From JBMYYE01 sp049609065 (lineage in GTDB: Bacteria > Pseudomonadota > Alphaproteobacteria > Rhodobacterales > Rhodobacteraceae): 39,081 nt of DNA. The stretch is from contig JBMYYE010000011.1 of assembly GCA_049609065.1 (NCBI GenBank), positions 1-39,081 on the forward strand, given 5' to 3'. A program made the translations under genes and the position numbers. The notes beneath the pieces were generated by a model that saw only the letters and a program-made list of their open reading frames with translations, searched no databases and was not told where the DNA came from. Of this stretch, positions 16,414 to 24,620 are shown piece after piece (the first letter of the stretch is position 1; each line of letters begins with the position of its first letter).

Positions 16414-16782
16414 ATGAGCAAACATGTTCTCATCATCGAGGATGAACCAAATATTGTGGAGGCCATTCGCTTCGTGCTGTCGCGCGAAGGATGGCGCGTG
16501 GATACCCATGTCAATGGCGCAAATGCCGTGGACGCGGTGCAAAACGCAAAGCCAGATTTGCTCATCTTGGATGTCATGTTACCCAATCGTTCAGGATTTG
16601 AAATTCTGCGTGACCTGCGTGATGATGATACCACGCGGGATTTGCCGATTATGATGTTAACGGCGCGTGGCCAATCCAAGGACCGCGAATTGGCCGAAAG
16701 CTACGGCGTTAGCCACTTCATGACCAAACCGTTTTCCAATGCAGAGGTCTTAAGCGCGGCACAAACCCTAATCGGGGCCTAA
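16414..16782 (+). CDS. Receiver-only response regulator
   Basis: A 122-residue single REC domain with no output domain. The acidic pocket is IIEDEP (E9, D10), the phosphoacceptor is D53 in LILDVMLPNRSG, the switch residues are T83 (MLTAR) and K105 (MTKPFS). The start ATG is preceded by AGGGAGGGG; 12 upstream GTG-initiated codons are less likely. It lies 83 bases after the ScfR-type gene and four bases before a small membrane protein gene, followed by a symporter-histidine kinase, so it is the obvious partner of that kinase. With no DNA-binding domain it would act by protein contact, as a CheY-like modulator or phosphorelay intermediate. Confidence 0.92.
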   Translation: MSKHVLIIEDEPNIVEAIRFVLSREGWRVDTHVNGANAVDAVQNAKPDLLILDVMLPNRSGFEILRDLRDDDTTRDLPIMMLTARGQSKDRELAESYGVSHFMTKPFSNAEVLSAAQTLIGA

Positions 16783-16786
16783 GCGC

Positions 16787-17023
16787 ATGGCAAAGAGGTT
16801 GTCCCAAACCGCGCAAAAATGGGTGGATGCCGCCCGAGTGCTACCCGTGGTTGGGACGATGCTTATGGTGTTTCCGGTGCTGCGGTTTTCTGGACGCCCT
16901 GAAAATGATGGAACCGCAAGCGGGATGCTGTATCTTTTTGCGGTCTGGGTGGTGTTGATCGTTTTGTCATGTATTTTGTCGTCAAAAATGCGCAGCCGGT
17001 CCCAAGATCAATCCGATGGGTAA
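16787..17023 (+). CDS. Small two-segment membrane protein
   Basis: A 78-residue protein with two predicted membrane segments (about 18-34 and 46-66) joined by a short loop containing SGRPENDGTASG, and a basic C-terminal tail ending MRSRSQDQSDG. It is four bases after the response regulator gene and 18 bases before the symporter-kinase gene, so it is almost certainly translated as part of this operon. I do not recognise a named family. Small membrane proteins placed between a regulator and its sensor can be accessory subunits; that role here is speculation. Confidence 0.75.
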   Translation: MAKRLSQTAQKWVDAARVLPVVGTMLMVFPVLRFSGRPENDGTASGMLYLFAVWVVLIVLSCILSSKMRSRSQDQSDG

Positions 17024-17041
17024 TGCGCAGAGACGGGCATC

Positions 17042-19729
17042 ATGACCGCAAATTTCATCATTATCGTGTCTGTTGTCTATGTGGCGCTTTTATTTGCGGT
17101 CGCCGCTTACGTGGAACGGCGTGCACAAAAAGGCCATTTCACATGGTTGCGATCACCACTTATTTATACGCTTTCGTTATCTGTCTATTGTACTGCTTGG
17201 ACATTTTATGGCGCCGTGGGGTTTGCCGCGCGCGCGGGGCTTGAATTTTTGACAATTTATCTCGGGCCGACCTTGGTTTTGATCGGCTGGTGGTGGGTGC
17301 TTCGACGTTTGGTGCGCATCGGGCGGGATCAAAAAATTACATCTATTGCGGATTTGATTTCTTCACGTTTTGGTAAATCCAACTGGCTTGGCGTGATCGT
17401 GACCTTAATGGCGGTGATCGGCACGACGCCCTATATCGCGCTTCAACTGCAATCTGTGACCGTGTCATTTGCGGTTTTTGCGGGGGATACGGGCGGGGAT
17501 CTCAACCTCAATAGTATTGCATTTTACGTGGCAATGGGGCTTGCGCTGTTTACGGTTTTATTTGGCACACGGAATTTGGATGCAAATGAACGTCACCACG
17601 GCGTTGTGACGGCGATTGCGCTTGAGGCGGTGGTGAAGCTCTTTGCGCTGATTGCGGTTGGGGTGTTTGTGGTCTGGGGGATTGCGGATGGATTTGGCGA
17701 TATTATCGCGCGGATTGATGCGTCGCCCATTGCCAATTGGTCGATTACGCCCTCGCGCTGGATCGGTTTGACTTTTCTGGCTGGGGCCGCGTTTTTGACC
17801 TTGCCGCGCATGTTTCAAGTCCTCGTTGTGGAAAACGCAGACGAATCCCATCTTCAAACGGCAAGCTGGGCTTTCCCGCTCTATTTGATGTTGATGAGCC
17901 TCTTTGTTTTGCCCATTGCAGTGATCGGTCTTGAAATCATGCCCGAAGGTGCGAACCCTGACTTTTTTGTTTTGTCGATCCCACAATCCCAAGGCCAAAG
18001 CGGCCTTGCGGTTCTTGCGTTTTTGGGCGGGTTTTCATCCGCCACATCCATGGTGATTGTGGCGGCGATTGCGCTCTCGACGATGGTTTCAAACCACATT
18101 GTAATGCCGATTTGGCTGTCTTTTCGCCAAGGCGGGGCGCAGGTGTCGGGCGATATGCGCGCAGCTGTTCTCTATGCGCGCCGCGTTGTGATCATTGGCG
18201 TTTTGGGCTTGGGTTATCTCTATTATAACCTATCGGGCGGCGGGGCTGCGCTTGCGTCGATTGGGTTGATTTCGTTTACAGGCGTGGTGCAGGTGATGCC
18301 CGCATTGCTCGGGGCGCTTTTTTGGCGGCGCGCGACCAAGCTTGGGGCCGGCTTTGGGCTGGTTGTGGGCTTTGTTGTCTGGGCCTTTACGCTTTTCTTA
18401 CCAAGTTTTGAAGGCAGCTTCTTGATGGGGCCTGGGGTGATTGAACATGGGATTTTTGGTCTCTCTTGGCTGCGCCCTAATGCGCTCTTTGGGGTGTCGG
18501 GGTTTGACCCGCTGATCCATGCGTTGATTTGGTCGCTGACATTGAATGCAGCGGCATTTTGTCTGGGGTCATTTTTATCGAGCACAACTCCGATTGAGCA
18601 ACTCCAATCCACCCGATTTGTTGAAGTGTTTTCACAATCTGAAAGCGGGCAGACATGGCGCGGACAAGCCGCAGAAGCTGAGGATCTTTTGATCATGGCA
18701 CAGCGCATCATGGGCGCAAAAGAGGCTCAAGCACTTTTTGAACGCGAAGCCAGAGCCCAAGGCAAACGCGGCTACCTCCCGGATACGACATCACGGTTTT
18801 TGAACCTTCTGGAGCGCGAATTATCCGGGTCCGTTGGCGCCGCAACGGCACATACTATGGTGGGTCAAATCGCCGGCGGCGATTCCGTGACCGTCGAAGA
18901 TGTGATTGCCATGGCTGATGAGAGCGCGCAGCTGGTGGAATATTCAACGGAGCTTGAAGCAAAATCAAAGGCGCTGCGCGATACAGCACAGCGTCTAAAG
19001 GATGCCAATGATATGCTCACGCAGATATCCCATCAAAAGGATGCATTTTTAAGTCAGATTAGCCACGAATTGCGCACGCCTATGACGTCCATTCGTGCGT
19101 TTTCGGAAATCTTGCGTTCTGATGCGGGGGGGGATGCGGCCATTCCCGATGCTGATCGAAAGCGATTTTCAGAAATTATTAACCTTGAGGCGGAACGCTT
19201 AACGCGGCTCTTGGATGATTTGCTGGATCTGTCTGTGCTTGAAAGCGGGCAAGTGCGTCTCAATCGCCAAAAGGTGCGGCTTGGTGATGTGATCGAACGT
19301 GCGTTGATCGCCACCGTATCAGATCAAAAAGCGGCACGGCTCGATATTCAACGTATGGAGCAAAAAGAAGATGTTATGATCCTGACGGATGCGGATCGGC
19401 TTTTGCAGGTCTTTGTGAATTTGATTTCAAACACAGCAAAATATTGCCCGGCAGCGCTCCCCGAACTCCGTGTGGCGGTGCGGGCCCAAGAAGACAGCTT
19501 ACATATTGATTTCATTGATAACGGACCGGGACTCCCGCCTGAAAAACGGGATGTTATTTTTGAAAAATTCTCACGGCTATCGGATCAAGCGGCCGCAGGG
19601 AGCGCGGGGCTCGGGCTTGCGATTTGTCGTGAAATCTTGAATGCGCTTGGCGGTGAAATCGCGTATTTACCTGGCCAAAGCGGCACGGCATTTCGCGTGA
19701 CTTTACCGCGTCATATGCCACCAGCATAA
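17042..19729 (+). CDS. Sodium:solute symporter-like sensor histidine kinase (CrbS/CbrA type)
   Basis: An 895-residue hybrid of transporter and kinase. Residues 1 to about 510 are a 12-13 segment sodium:solute symporter (SSSF/PutP-like) domain. A soluble linker with a STAC-like region and coiled coil follows (about 540-660). The HisKA domain has phospho-acceptor H675 in SQISHELRTP, then the HATPase domain with N-box VFVNLISNTAKY, G1 IDNGPGLPP and G2 GSAGLGLAI. Family knowledge: CrbS (Vibrio, Pseudomonas) controls acs in response to acetate, and CbrA controls carbon use. Here the acs gene lies about 8 kb away on the other side of the transporter, and a receiver-only partner lies just upstream. 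Acetate sensing is a good hypothesis, not proven. Confidence 0.92.
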   Translation: MTANFIIIVSVVYVALLFAVAAYVERRAQKGHFTWLRSPLIYTLSLSVYCTAWTFYGAVGFAARAGLEFLTIYLGPTLVLIGWWWVLRRLVRIGRDQKITSIADLISSRFGKSNWLGVIVTLMAVIGTTPYIALQLQSVTVSFAVFAGDTGGDLNLNSIAFYVAMGLALFTVLFGTRNLDANERHHGVVTAIALEAVVKLFALIAVGVFVVWGIADGFGDIIARIDASPIANWSITPSRWIGLTFLAGAAFLTLPRMFQVLVVENADESHLQTASWAFPLYLMLMSLFVLPIAVIGLEIMPEGANPDFFVLSIPQSQGQSGLAVLAFLGGFSSATSMVIVAAIALSTMVSNHIVMPIWLSFRQGGAQVSGDMRAAVLYARRVVIIGVLGLGYLYYNLSGGGAALASIGLISFTGVVQVMPALLGALFWRRATKLGAGFGLVVGFVVWAFTLFLPSFEGSFLMGPGVIEHGIFGLSWLRPNALFGVSGFDPLIHALIWSLTLNAAAFCLGSFLSSTTPIEQLQSTRFVEVFSQSESGQTWRGQAAEAEDLLIMAQRIMGAKEAQALFEREARAQGKRGYLPDTTSRFLNLLERELSGSVGAATAHTMVGQIAGGDSVTVEDVIAMADESAQLVEYSTELEAKSKALRDTAQRLKDANDMLTQISHQKDAFLSQISHELRTPMTSIRAFSEILRSDAGGDAAIPDADRKRFSEIINLEAERLTRLLDDLLDLSVLESGQVRLNRQKVRLGDVIERALIATVSDQKAARLDIQRMEQKEDVMILTDADRLLQVFVNLISNTAKYCPAALPELRVAVRAQEDSLHIDFIDNGPGLPPEKRDVIFEKFSRLSDQAAAGSAGLGLAICREILNALGGEIAYLPGQSGTAFRVTLPRHMPPA

Positions 19730-19804
19730 ACCAATTCTTTAGCTTCTCCGTCTATTGCTTTTGATGTGGTCCACTCCGGGGCATAGCCAGAATGGGAAGG
19801 AAGA

Positions 19805-20857
19805 ATGACAGTAATTGCACAGATGCTGGCCCCCTCTGTTCAAGAGGCGGGGGATCCCCACCGGCGGGCACTTATCGCGGATATGAGCTTGGCCATTGCG
19901 CGTGCAGGTATGCGTTCGATCGGGCTATCGCTTGAGGTGACAGCCCATGAAGATCAACAAACCATGCCTGAGAGCCTCTTAGATGAACTCTCAACGTCGA
20001 TGCTTCTCGTACAGCTAAGTGAGCCGATGGGCGGACATGGGCTTTTGGTCCTTGATGAGGTGCTGTTGGGGGCGATTTTGTCCTTCTTAACAACAGAGGA
20101 TATCGGCGAGGGATCATCGGATGTCCGCCCGCCGACGCAAACGGATAAAGCACTTTGTGATCCGTTTTTGAATTTGCTTTTTAGCGAACTCAACAAAAAA
20201 ATGGCGCCGTACCCCGAGCAAAGTTTGATGTCAGGATATAAAGTCGCGGGGATGGTGCGTGATGTGCAATCTGTGCCTCTGACTTTGGATCGATCACAGC
20301 ATCAAGTGTGGTCCTTTACCTTGCGTATTGGCGAACGGGATATGGACGGAAATTTGAAGCTTATTTTTCCTTCAAGCCCTGTTGTGCGTCCCGCGGATGC
20401 CCCAGATTTTTCAGATTGTTGGAATGCCAATCTTTATAAAAGCCTCGCCCCTGTTGAGGTCCCTTTGATTTTTTCTTTATGCGAAATCCAAACGGATATT
20501 CGCAGTTTGCAAAATTTGGAAGTTGATCAGGTGATTGATCTTCCAATGGCGGATCTCGAAAATATATATTTGCGGGGCGCCGATGGCGGGCTCATCGGGA
20601 AAGGGCAGCTCGGCCAAAATCATGGAAAAAAAGCAGTGCGTTGGCAGTGCGCAGCAGACGAAATAGATGAAACTGCGGAAAGCACGCCAATGCCTGTAGA
20701 TATCACTGATCCACTTGCAAATGCGACGGAGCTTGACAAGGGCGTGCACCCAGATGCGGGGTATGAGGCCCCTCCAATTTCACCAGATAGTACGCTGGAT
20801 ATGCCAGATATTGATATATCGGATATACCACCAAATTTTGATGCGGCATTAGCTTGA
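19805..20857 (+). CDS. FliM/FliN (SpoA)-domain flagellar motor switch-like protein
   Basis: A 350-residue protein. Residues about 205-285 look like a SpoA (FliM/FliN C-terminal) domain: LCEIQTDIRSLQNLEVDQVIDLP, then IYLRGADGGLIGKGQLG and a final AVRW strand. The first 200 residues resemble the FliM-type middle region but are divergent. The last 65 or so residues are acidic and disordered, rich in Pro/Asp/Ile (DMPDIDISDIPP). No other flagellar gene is in the window, so it is detached from the main flagellar cluster. Such a stand-alone FliM-like gene is seen in Rhodobacterales. It could be the true C-ring protein or a paralogue. It follows the kinase gene by 75 bases and its 3' end overlaps the convergent rdhA gene by nine bases. 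Confidence 0.75.
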   Translation: MTVIAQMLAPSVQEAGDPHRRALIADMSLAIARAGMRSIGLSLEVTAHEDQQTMPESLLDELSTSMLLVQLSEPMGGHGLLVLDEVLLGAILSFLTTEDIGEGSSDVRPPTQTDKALCDPFLNLLFSELNKKMAPYPEQSLMSGYKVAGMVRDVQSVPLTLDRSQHQVWSFTLRIGERDMDGNLKLIFPSSPVVRPADAPDFSDCWNANLYKSLAPVEVPLIFSLCEIQTDIRSLQNLEVDQVIDLPMADLENIYLRGADGGLIGKGQLGQNHGKKAVRWQCAADEIDETAESTPMPVDITDPLANATELDKGVHPDAGYEAPPISPDSTLDMPDIDISDIPPNFDAALA

Positions 20858-23800
20858 AGGTGCTTTTAGCGTTATTGTCCCATGTGCGGCCATAGCGCGC
20901 GAGCGGCATGTGATCATATGGGTTGTCCTGTCTTTTTTAGATAAAACAAAATCACGGTGTTCCACGTCGCCTTCAACAATTTCACATTTACAGCTCCCAC
21001 ATAGGCCGTCGGCACATTTGATAGTAACGGGAATACCTGCCTTAAGAAGGGCGTCTGCCGCGCTTTCATCTGGGGCAACTGTGATGGGGGTCTCGCGCCC
21101 GCTCACACGCAATGAAAAGGGATGGTTTTCATATTCGGGCTCTTCAGGGAGTGAAAAATATTCGAGATGGCACGCCTCGCCTGGAAAACCTGAATTTGCG
21201 GCGGCATCTTGTACGCTTTGCATAAAACGATCAGGGCCGCAGCTATAGACGTGATGCCCGTTCTTGTGCGTCAGCACCGCATTTAAATCCGCCCGCGAGT
21301 TTTCATCTGAAACATGGATATGAACATGATCGGCCCATGGAACCGTTTCGAGATCGTGTAGAAAACCAGCAGATTTTCGTGAAGAAATACAATAATGAAG
21401 GGCAAATTTATGCCCCAATTTATGCAGCCTGTGGGCCATGGCAATCATCGGGGTGATGCCGATGCCGCCGCCCATGAGATATGTGAATGTTGCAGTTTCA
21501 TCCAATTCGAAATGGTTGATGGGCTTTGACACGACCACCATTCGGCCTTCTTCGAAAATGCGATGCATGAGCTTGGACCCCCCTCGCCCGTCATCCTCTC
21601 GCAAAACTGCAATTTGATAATGGTCACTCTTCTCAGGATCACCCGAGAGCGAATATTGCCGGAAAAACTCAGGGGCCACCATGATGTCGATATGGGCGCC
21701 TGCGGTTGCGGGGGGTAATTTGTGACCAGCGGGGTCCGAAAATTCGTATTTGATAACGCCTTGCGCCATGACCTCACGCTTTGTTATTTTCAGGCGCATA
21801 ACCGGGCTTTCACCTTGGTCATTGCTGTAAATGTGCTCTGGCGGGATCCCTTTGGCACGGCGTGCAATATGTTCTTGCGCATCGATCATAGTTTCATAGG
21901 CTTCGATCCCGGCTTCACGGTCCATGGGCGCGGGCCATGGATCAGGCGGCGGCGCCAAAGGTGCTGGATAAACGGCCAATGTTTGATCCTCATATTTGAG
22001 GTCAAAATCAGGGAGAATTCCACGCTTATTTGCGGGTTCACGGGCAGGTCCATACGGTCCGTCATCGATCATCTCAAGATCCCACCACCATGTTTTGACA
22101 GGGTTGATGGACCCGTTTCCAAGCGCATCATCCAGCTTTGCTAAGGGTTTGGCCAATTGGGGGACATGCATTGCGGTCCAGCGAAACGGGGCTTCCGCAA
22201 AGAGCCCTTCGAGGTTCCACGGGCAGGTTTTCATACAGCGCCCACACATGGCGCCGTTTTTTTGACTGATGCGATATGTGGTGCATTTCTGGCTATCCGA
22301 TTTCCAAATCTCATAGCCGTTAAACATGAGTTTTGGTCCTGCGGTAATCGCCCCTGATGGGCATTCGCGGGCGCATTTATTACATCCCTCACAGAAGGTT
22401 TGCAGACCAAAATCAATGGGTTGGTCATGGGTCATCGGCATATTCGTCGTGACAACACCCGATTTCAACCGCGGCCCGAGGTAAGGGTTGAGGATCACTT
22501 CGCCAATGCGTGACACTTCACCTAACCCTGCCAAAAGCAAAAGCGGTGGGTGGAGGACTTCGTCATCCATGACGCTATGCACGCGCGCGGTGTAGCCAAG
22601 ACGACGGAGGTGTTCAGCCAAAACACCCCCCAAAAGCGAAAACCGTAAATAGGCGCGCATGGATTGGGCGCAGGCGATCCAGTCATCCCCTGAGGCCCCG
22701 TCCATCGTTTCATGCCCTTGGTCAATGATCATCGAAATGGCGTTTTCATGGTAGGGCGTGATGGGGGCGCCTGCCGCATCGTGGCTGTAATATGCCCAAT
22801 CAGGGCACGCCGAAAGACCCGCCGCATCCACGCCTAAAAAGTAAAGGGCGGCTTTGATATTGGCGGCATTCTTTGCGGGGTCTGTGGTGCTGGGATGCAC
22901 GTCATGGGCCGCACCGTCTTGGAGCAAAATGAACGCGCCCAATGAATGGCGAAACGCATAGGCGGCTGCGGATTTTCGCACATATCCCCCATTTTTAGCG
23001 GCCTCTTGGTTGGCTTTGCCCATGTCGCCAAAAAGCGCACGGGCAAAAAGCGATGTTCGCTTGGGAACCCGCGCCACGTTTTGCGTGTCAATGTAGGTGG
23101 TGGGGGTTTCTTTGCGTTTCAGCCGCTCAAATGGATGCGGGCCTGCGTGGTAGTCGCGTTTCACATAAGGATCACGGTTGAATGTGCTTTTGGCGGCGCG
23201 CGATAGCCCTGTTTGATATGACAAAGGGGGCGATTGTTTAGGCTCAAGCGGATGATCGGCAGCCAAGGGCAAGTTGGTGGTCACAACCGCGAGGCCAAAC
23301 CTGTCCTCAGTGAACGGTGTCACCAATGTGCCGTTTTCGATGGTGGTGAGGCCTGCTTGCGCGGCGAGGTGCCCAAGGTGAATATCGCTTTCAGCGGGGC
23401 TATGGGCGCGGGCGTCATAGCCCAAAGATCGGATATAGTGTGCCATTGAGGTTGCGGTTTCGGTGGCCCTAAGGCAGGCGCGTTCGCTTTGCGCATTTTG
23501 GATCCAGTCGCCCCCTTTTTCGGTCTCAGTCGGATCGCGAAAATATTCGTAGAGATACACAATGGCGTGGCTGTGGTGGTGACAGCTTTCCGGGGGGGTG
23601 CGCATGGCCTCTTTGAGGCTGGCCATGATCACATCCACCCCCGCCGCCAATGATTTGGGCTGCATCGTTTCGAGCTTTTGCCCAAGACGCGCCACATCGG
23701 GATTTTTCACGGGGGTTTCTAGCCATGCCTCTTGCGGGATTTCGCACACGCCAACCATGGAGGCGTCACAATAATAGCCAAAGGATTTCATATGCTGGCT

Positions 23801-24052
23801 GCGTTCTATGGGGTCTTCGGGAATAATTGCGCGTTCTTTTTTAACCAACCCTTCGCGGGTGGCATCCATCATAGCTTGATATTCGCGCATGGCGTTCACA
23901 ATGCTTAATGGGTCATCTGGCCGATGGAACGATGTGGGTATTTGTGCAGGAAGGGCCGACAAATTCGCGATATCTGTGCGCCGCTTGAGCGTTTCAAGTG
24001 GGTAAGGACCGAGATGGGGCGCGCGTGTTTTATAGGAGAAGATCTTAGCCAT
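20849..24052 (-). CDS. Reductive dehalogenase fused to flavin/2Fe-2S reductase (cytoplasmic, catabolic type)
   Basis: A 1067-residue multidomain enzyme. Residues about 130-270 are a degenerate RdhA-like copy and about 380-545 are the active-type corrinoid domain; both share DWI..AQS.RA.LR, LGY.AR.HS and GVVTTN.P blocks. Two 4Fe-4S motifs follow: C554-x2-C-x2-C-x3-CP and C590-x12-C603-x2-C-x3-CP. From about 745 comes a phthalate-dioxygenase-reductase-like part: RQYSLSG (flavin), GGGIGITP and YSCGPDRF (nucleotide), and a plant-type 2Fe-2S site CADGLCGSCKC...C1049. There is no Tat signal or RdhB anchor, so it is the soluble catabolic class (BhbA, NpRdhA), self-supplied with NAD(P)H electrons. 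Y524 in NPYLGPR and K584 are candidate catalytic residues. Substrate unknown, likely a halogenated phenol. It is transcribed behind marR with a 27-base gap. Confidence 0.92.
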   Translation of the reverse strand: MAKIFSYKTRAPHLGPYPLETLKRRTDIANLSALPAQIPTSFHRPDDPLSIVNAMREYQAMMDATREGLVKKERAIIPEDPIERSQHMKSFGYYCDASMVGVCEIPQEAWLETPVKNPDVARLGQKLETMQPKSLAAGVDVIMASLKEAMRTPPESCHHHSHAIVYLYEYFRDPTETEKGGDWIQNAQSERACLRATETATSMAHYIRSLGYDARAHSPAESDIHLGHLAAQAGLTTIENGTLVTPFTEDRFGLAVVTTNLPLAADHPLEPKQSPPLSYQTGLSRAAKSTFNRDPYVKRDYHAGPHPFERLKRKETPTTYIDTQNVARVPKRTSLFARALFGDMGKANQEAAKNGGYVRKSAAAYAFRHSLGAFILLQDGAAHDVHPSTTDPAKNAANIKAALYFLGVDAAGLSACPDWAYYSHDAAGAPITPYHENAISMIIDQGHETMDGASGDDWIACAQSMRAYLRFSLLGGVLAEHLRRLGYTARVHSVMDDEVLHPPLLLLAGLGEVSRIGEVILNPYLGPRLKSGVVTTNMPMTHDQPIDFGLQTFCEGCNKCARECPSGAITAGPKLMFNGYEIWKSDSQKCTTYRISQKNGAMCGRCMKTCPWNLEGLFAEAPFRWTAMHVPQLAKPLAKLDDALGNGSINPVKTWWWDLEMIDDGPYGPAREPANKRGILPDFDLKYEDQTLAVYPAPLAPPPDPWPAPMDREAGIEAYETMIDAQEHIARRAKGIPPEHIYSNDQGESPVMRLKITKREVMAQGVIKYEFSDPAGHKLPPATAGAHIDIMVAPEFFRQYSLSGDPEKSDHYQIAVLREDDGRGGSKLMHRIFEEGRMVVVSKPINHFELDETATFTYLMGGGIGITPMIAMAHRLHKLGHKFALHYCISSRKSAGFLHDLETVPWADHVHIHVSDENSRADLNAVLTHKNGHHVYSCGPDRFMQSVQDAAANSGFPGEACHLEYFSLPEEPEYENHPFSLRVSGRETPITVAPDESAADALLKAGIPVTIKCADGLCGSCKCEIVEGDVEHRDFVLSKKDRTTHMITCRSRAMAAHGTITLKAPSS

Positions 24053-24079
24053 TGGGGATCCTTTTCGCGGTTGGCGCGA

Positions 24080-24529
24080 CTAGAGAGTGGTGAGGGTGGT
24101 TTCATCGCCATCTTGGAGCTTTGAAAGAAGCGCCAAAAGCGTGCGGTGGTCTTCTGGCGTGAGCTTTGCACGAAAATGCGCTGCGTTTTTTGAGGCTTCT
24201 ATCGTACAAGCCGCAAGGGCCTCACGTCCTTTTTGAGTGGAGGTGAGGCGCGCCTGTCTGCGATCTTTGGGATCTTCGTGCCGCTCCACCAAAGAGGCGG
24301 ACTCCATTCCACGTAAAACACGCGAAATGGCAGTGCGGTTGACGCCAATAAACGCTGCTATCTCTGATGGGAGGTGAAGGTTTTCATCATCGATGGCAAG
24401 CAGAACGCACCATGCTAAGCGGCTTAGATTATAGCGTCTTAATGCGTGCTCAAATGGGCGCTCAACGATTCGCGCGGTGCGTGAAAGTTGATAGCCGAGT
24501 GTTTCATGTAGGGGATAACTTCGATTCAT
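24080..24529 (-). CDS. MarR-family transcriptional regulator
   Basis: A 149-residue winged-helix regulator. The DNA-binding region is visible from about residue 50: LHLPSEIAAFIGVNRTAISRVLRGMESASLVERHEDPKDRRQARLTSTQKGREAL, with the wing DPKDRRQ. Helices at both ends would form the dimer interface. It precedes the reductive dehalogenase gene by 27 bases on the same strand, so the two form an operon. A perfect 19-bp palindrome begins at the first base of its start codon and extends upstream, the likely operator, implying autorepression. MarR proteins next to RdhA genes typically respond to the halogenated aromatic substrate; that is expected here but unproven. Confidence 0.93.
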   Translation of the reverse strand: MNRSYPLHETLGYQLSRTARIVERPFEHALRRYNLSRLAWCVLLAIDDENLHLPSEIAAFIGVNRTAISRVLRGMESASLVERHEDPKDRRQARLTSTQKGREALAACTIEASKNAAHFRAKLTPEDHRTLLALLSKLQDGDETTLTTL

Positions 24530-24547
24530 AGTTAACAGTGTTAACTA
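24529..24547. promoter_or_regulatory. Candidate MarR operator, perfect 19-bp palindrome
   Basis: TAGTTAACA-G-TGTTAACTA is a 9-1-9 perfect inverted repeat. It lies between the divergent marR-rdhA and HAD genes and abuts the marR start codon. Size and symmetry are typical of MarR dimer sites. Occupancy would block the predicted minus-strand promoter. Confidence 0.75.
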
Positions 24548-24564
24548 TTTCGCGCTGGTGTCAA
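24537..24564 (-). promoter_or_regulatory. Candidate promoter of marR-rdhA
   Basis: On the minus strand a perfect TTGACA (-35, 24559-24564) is followed after 16 bases by a weak AACACT (-10, 24537-24542) lying inside the palindrome. The implied start site is at or within a base or two of the marR ATG, so the mRNA may be leaderless. No ribosome binding site is seen before the ATG. Confidence 0.4.
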
Positions 24565-24620
24565 GGGCGGAGCTCTGAAAAGGTCAGTGTAAGACGACAT
24601 GTGTGAAAAGAGGACACAAT

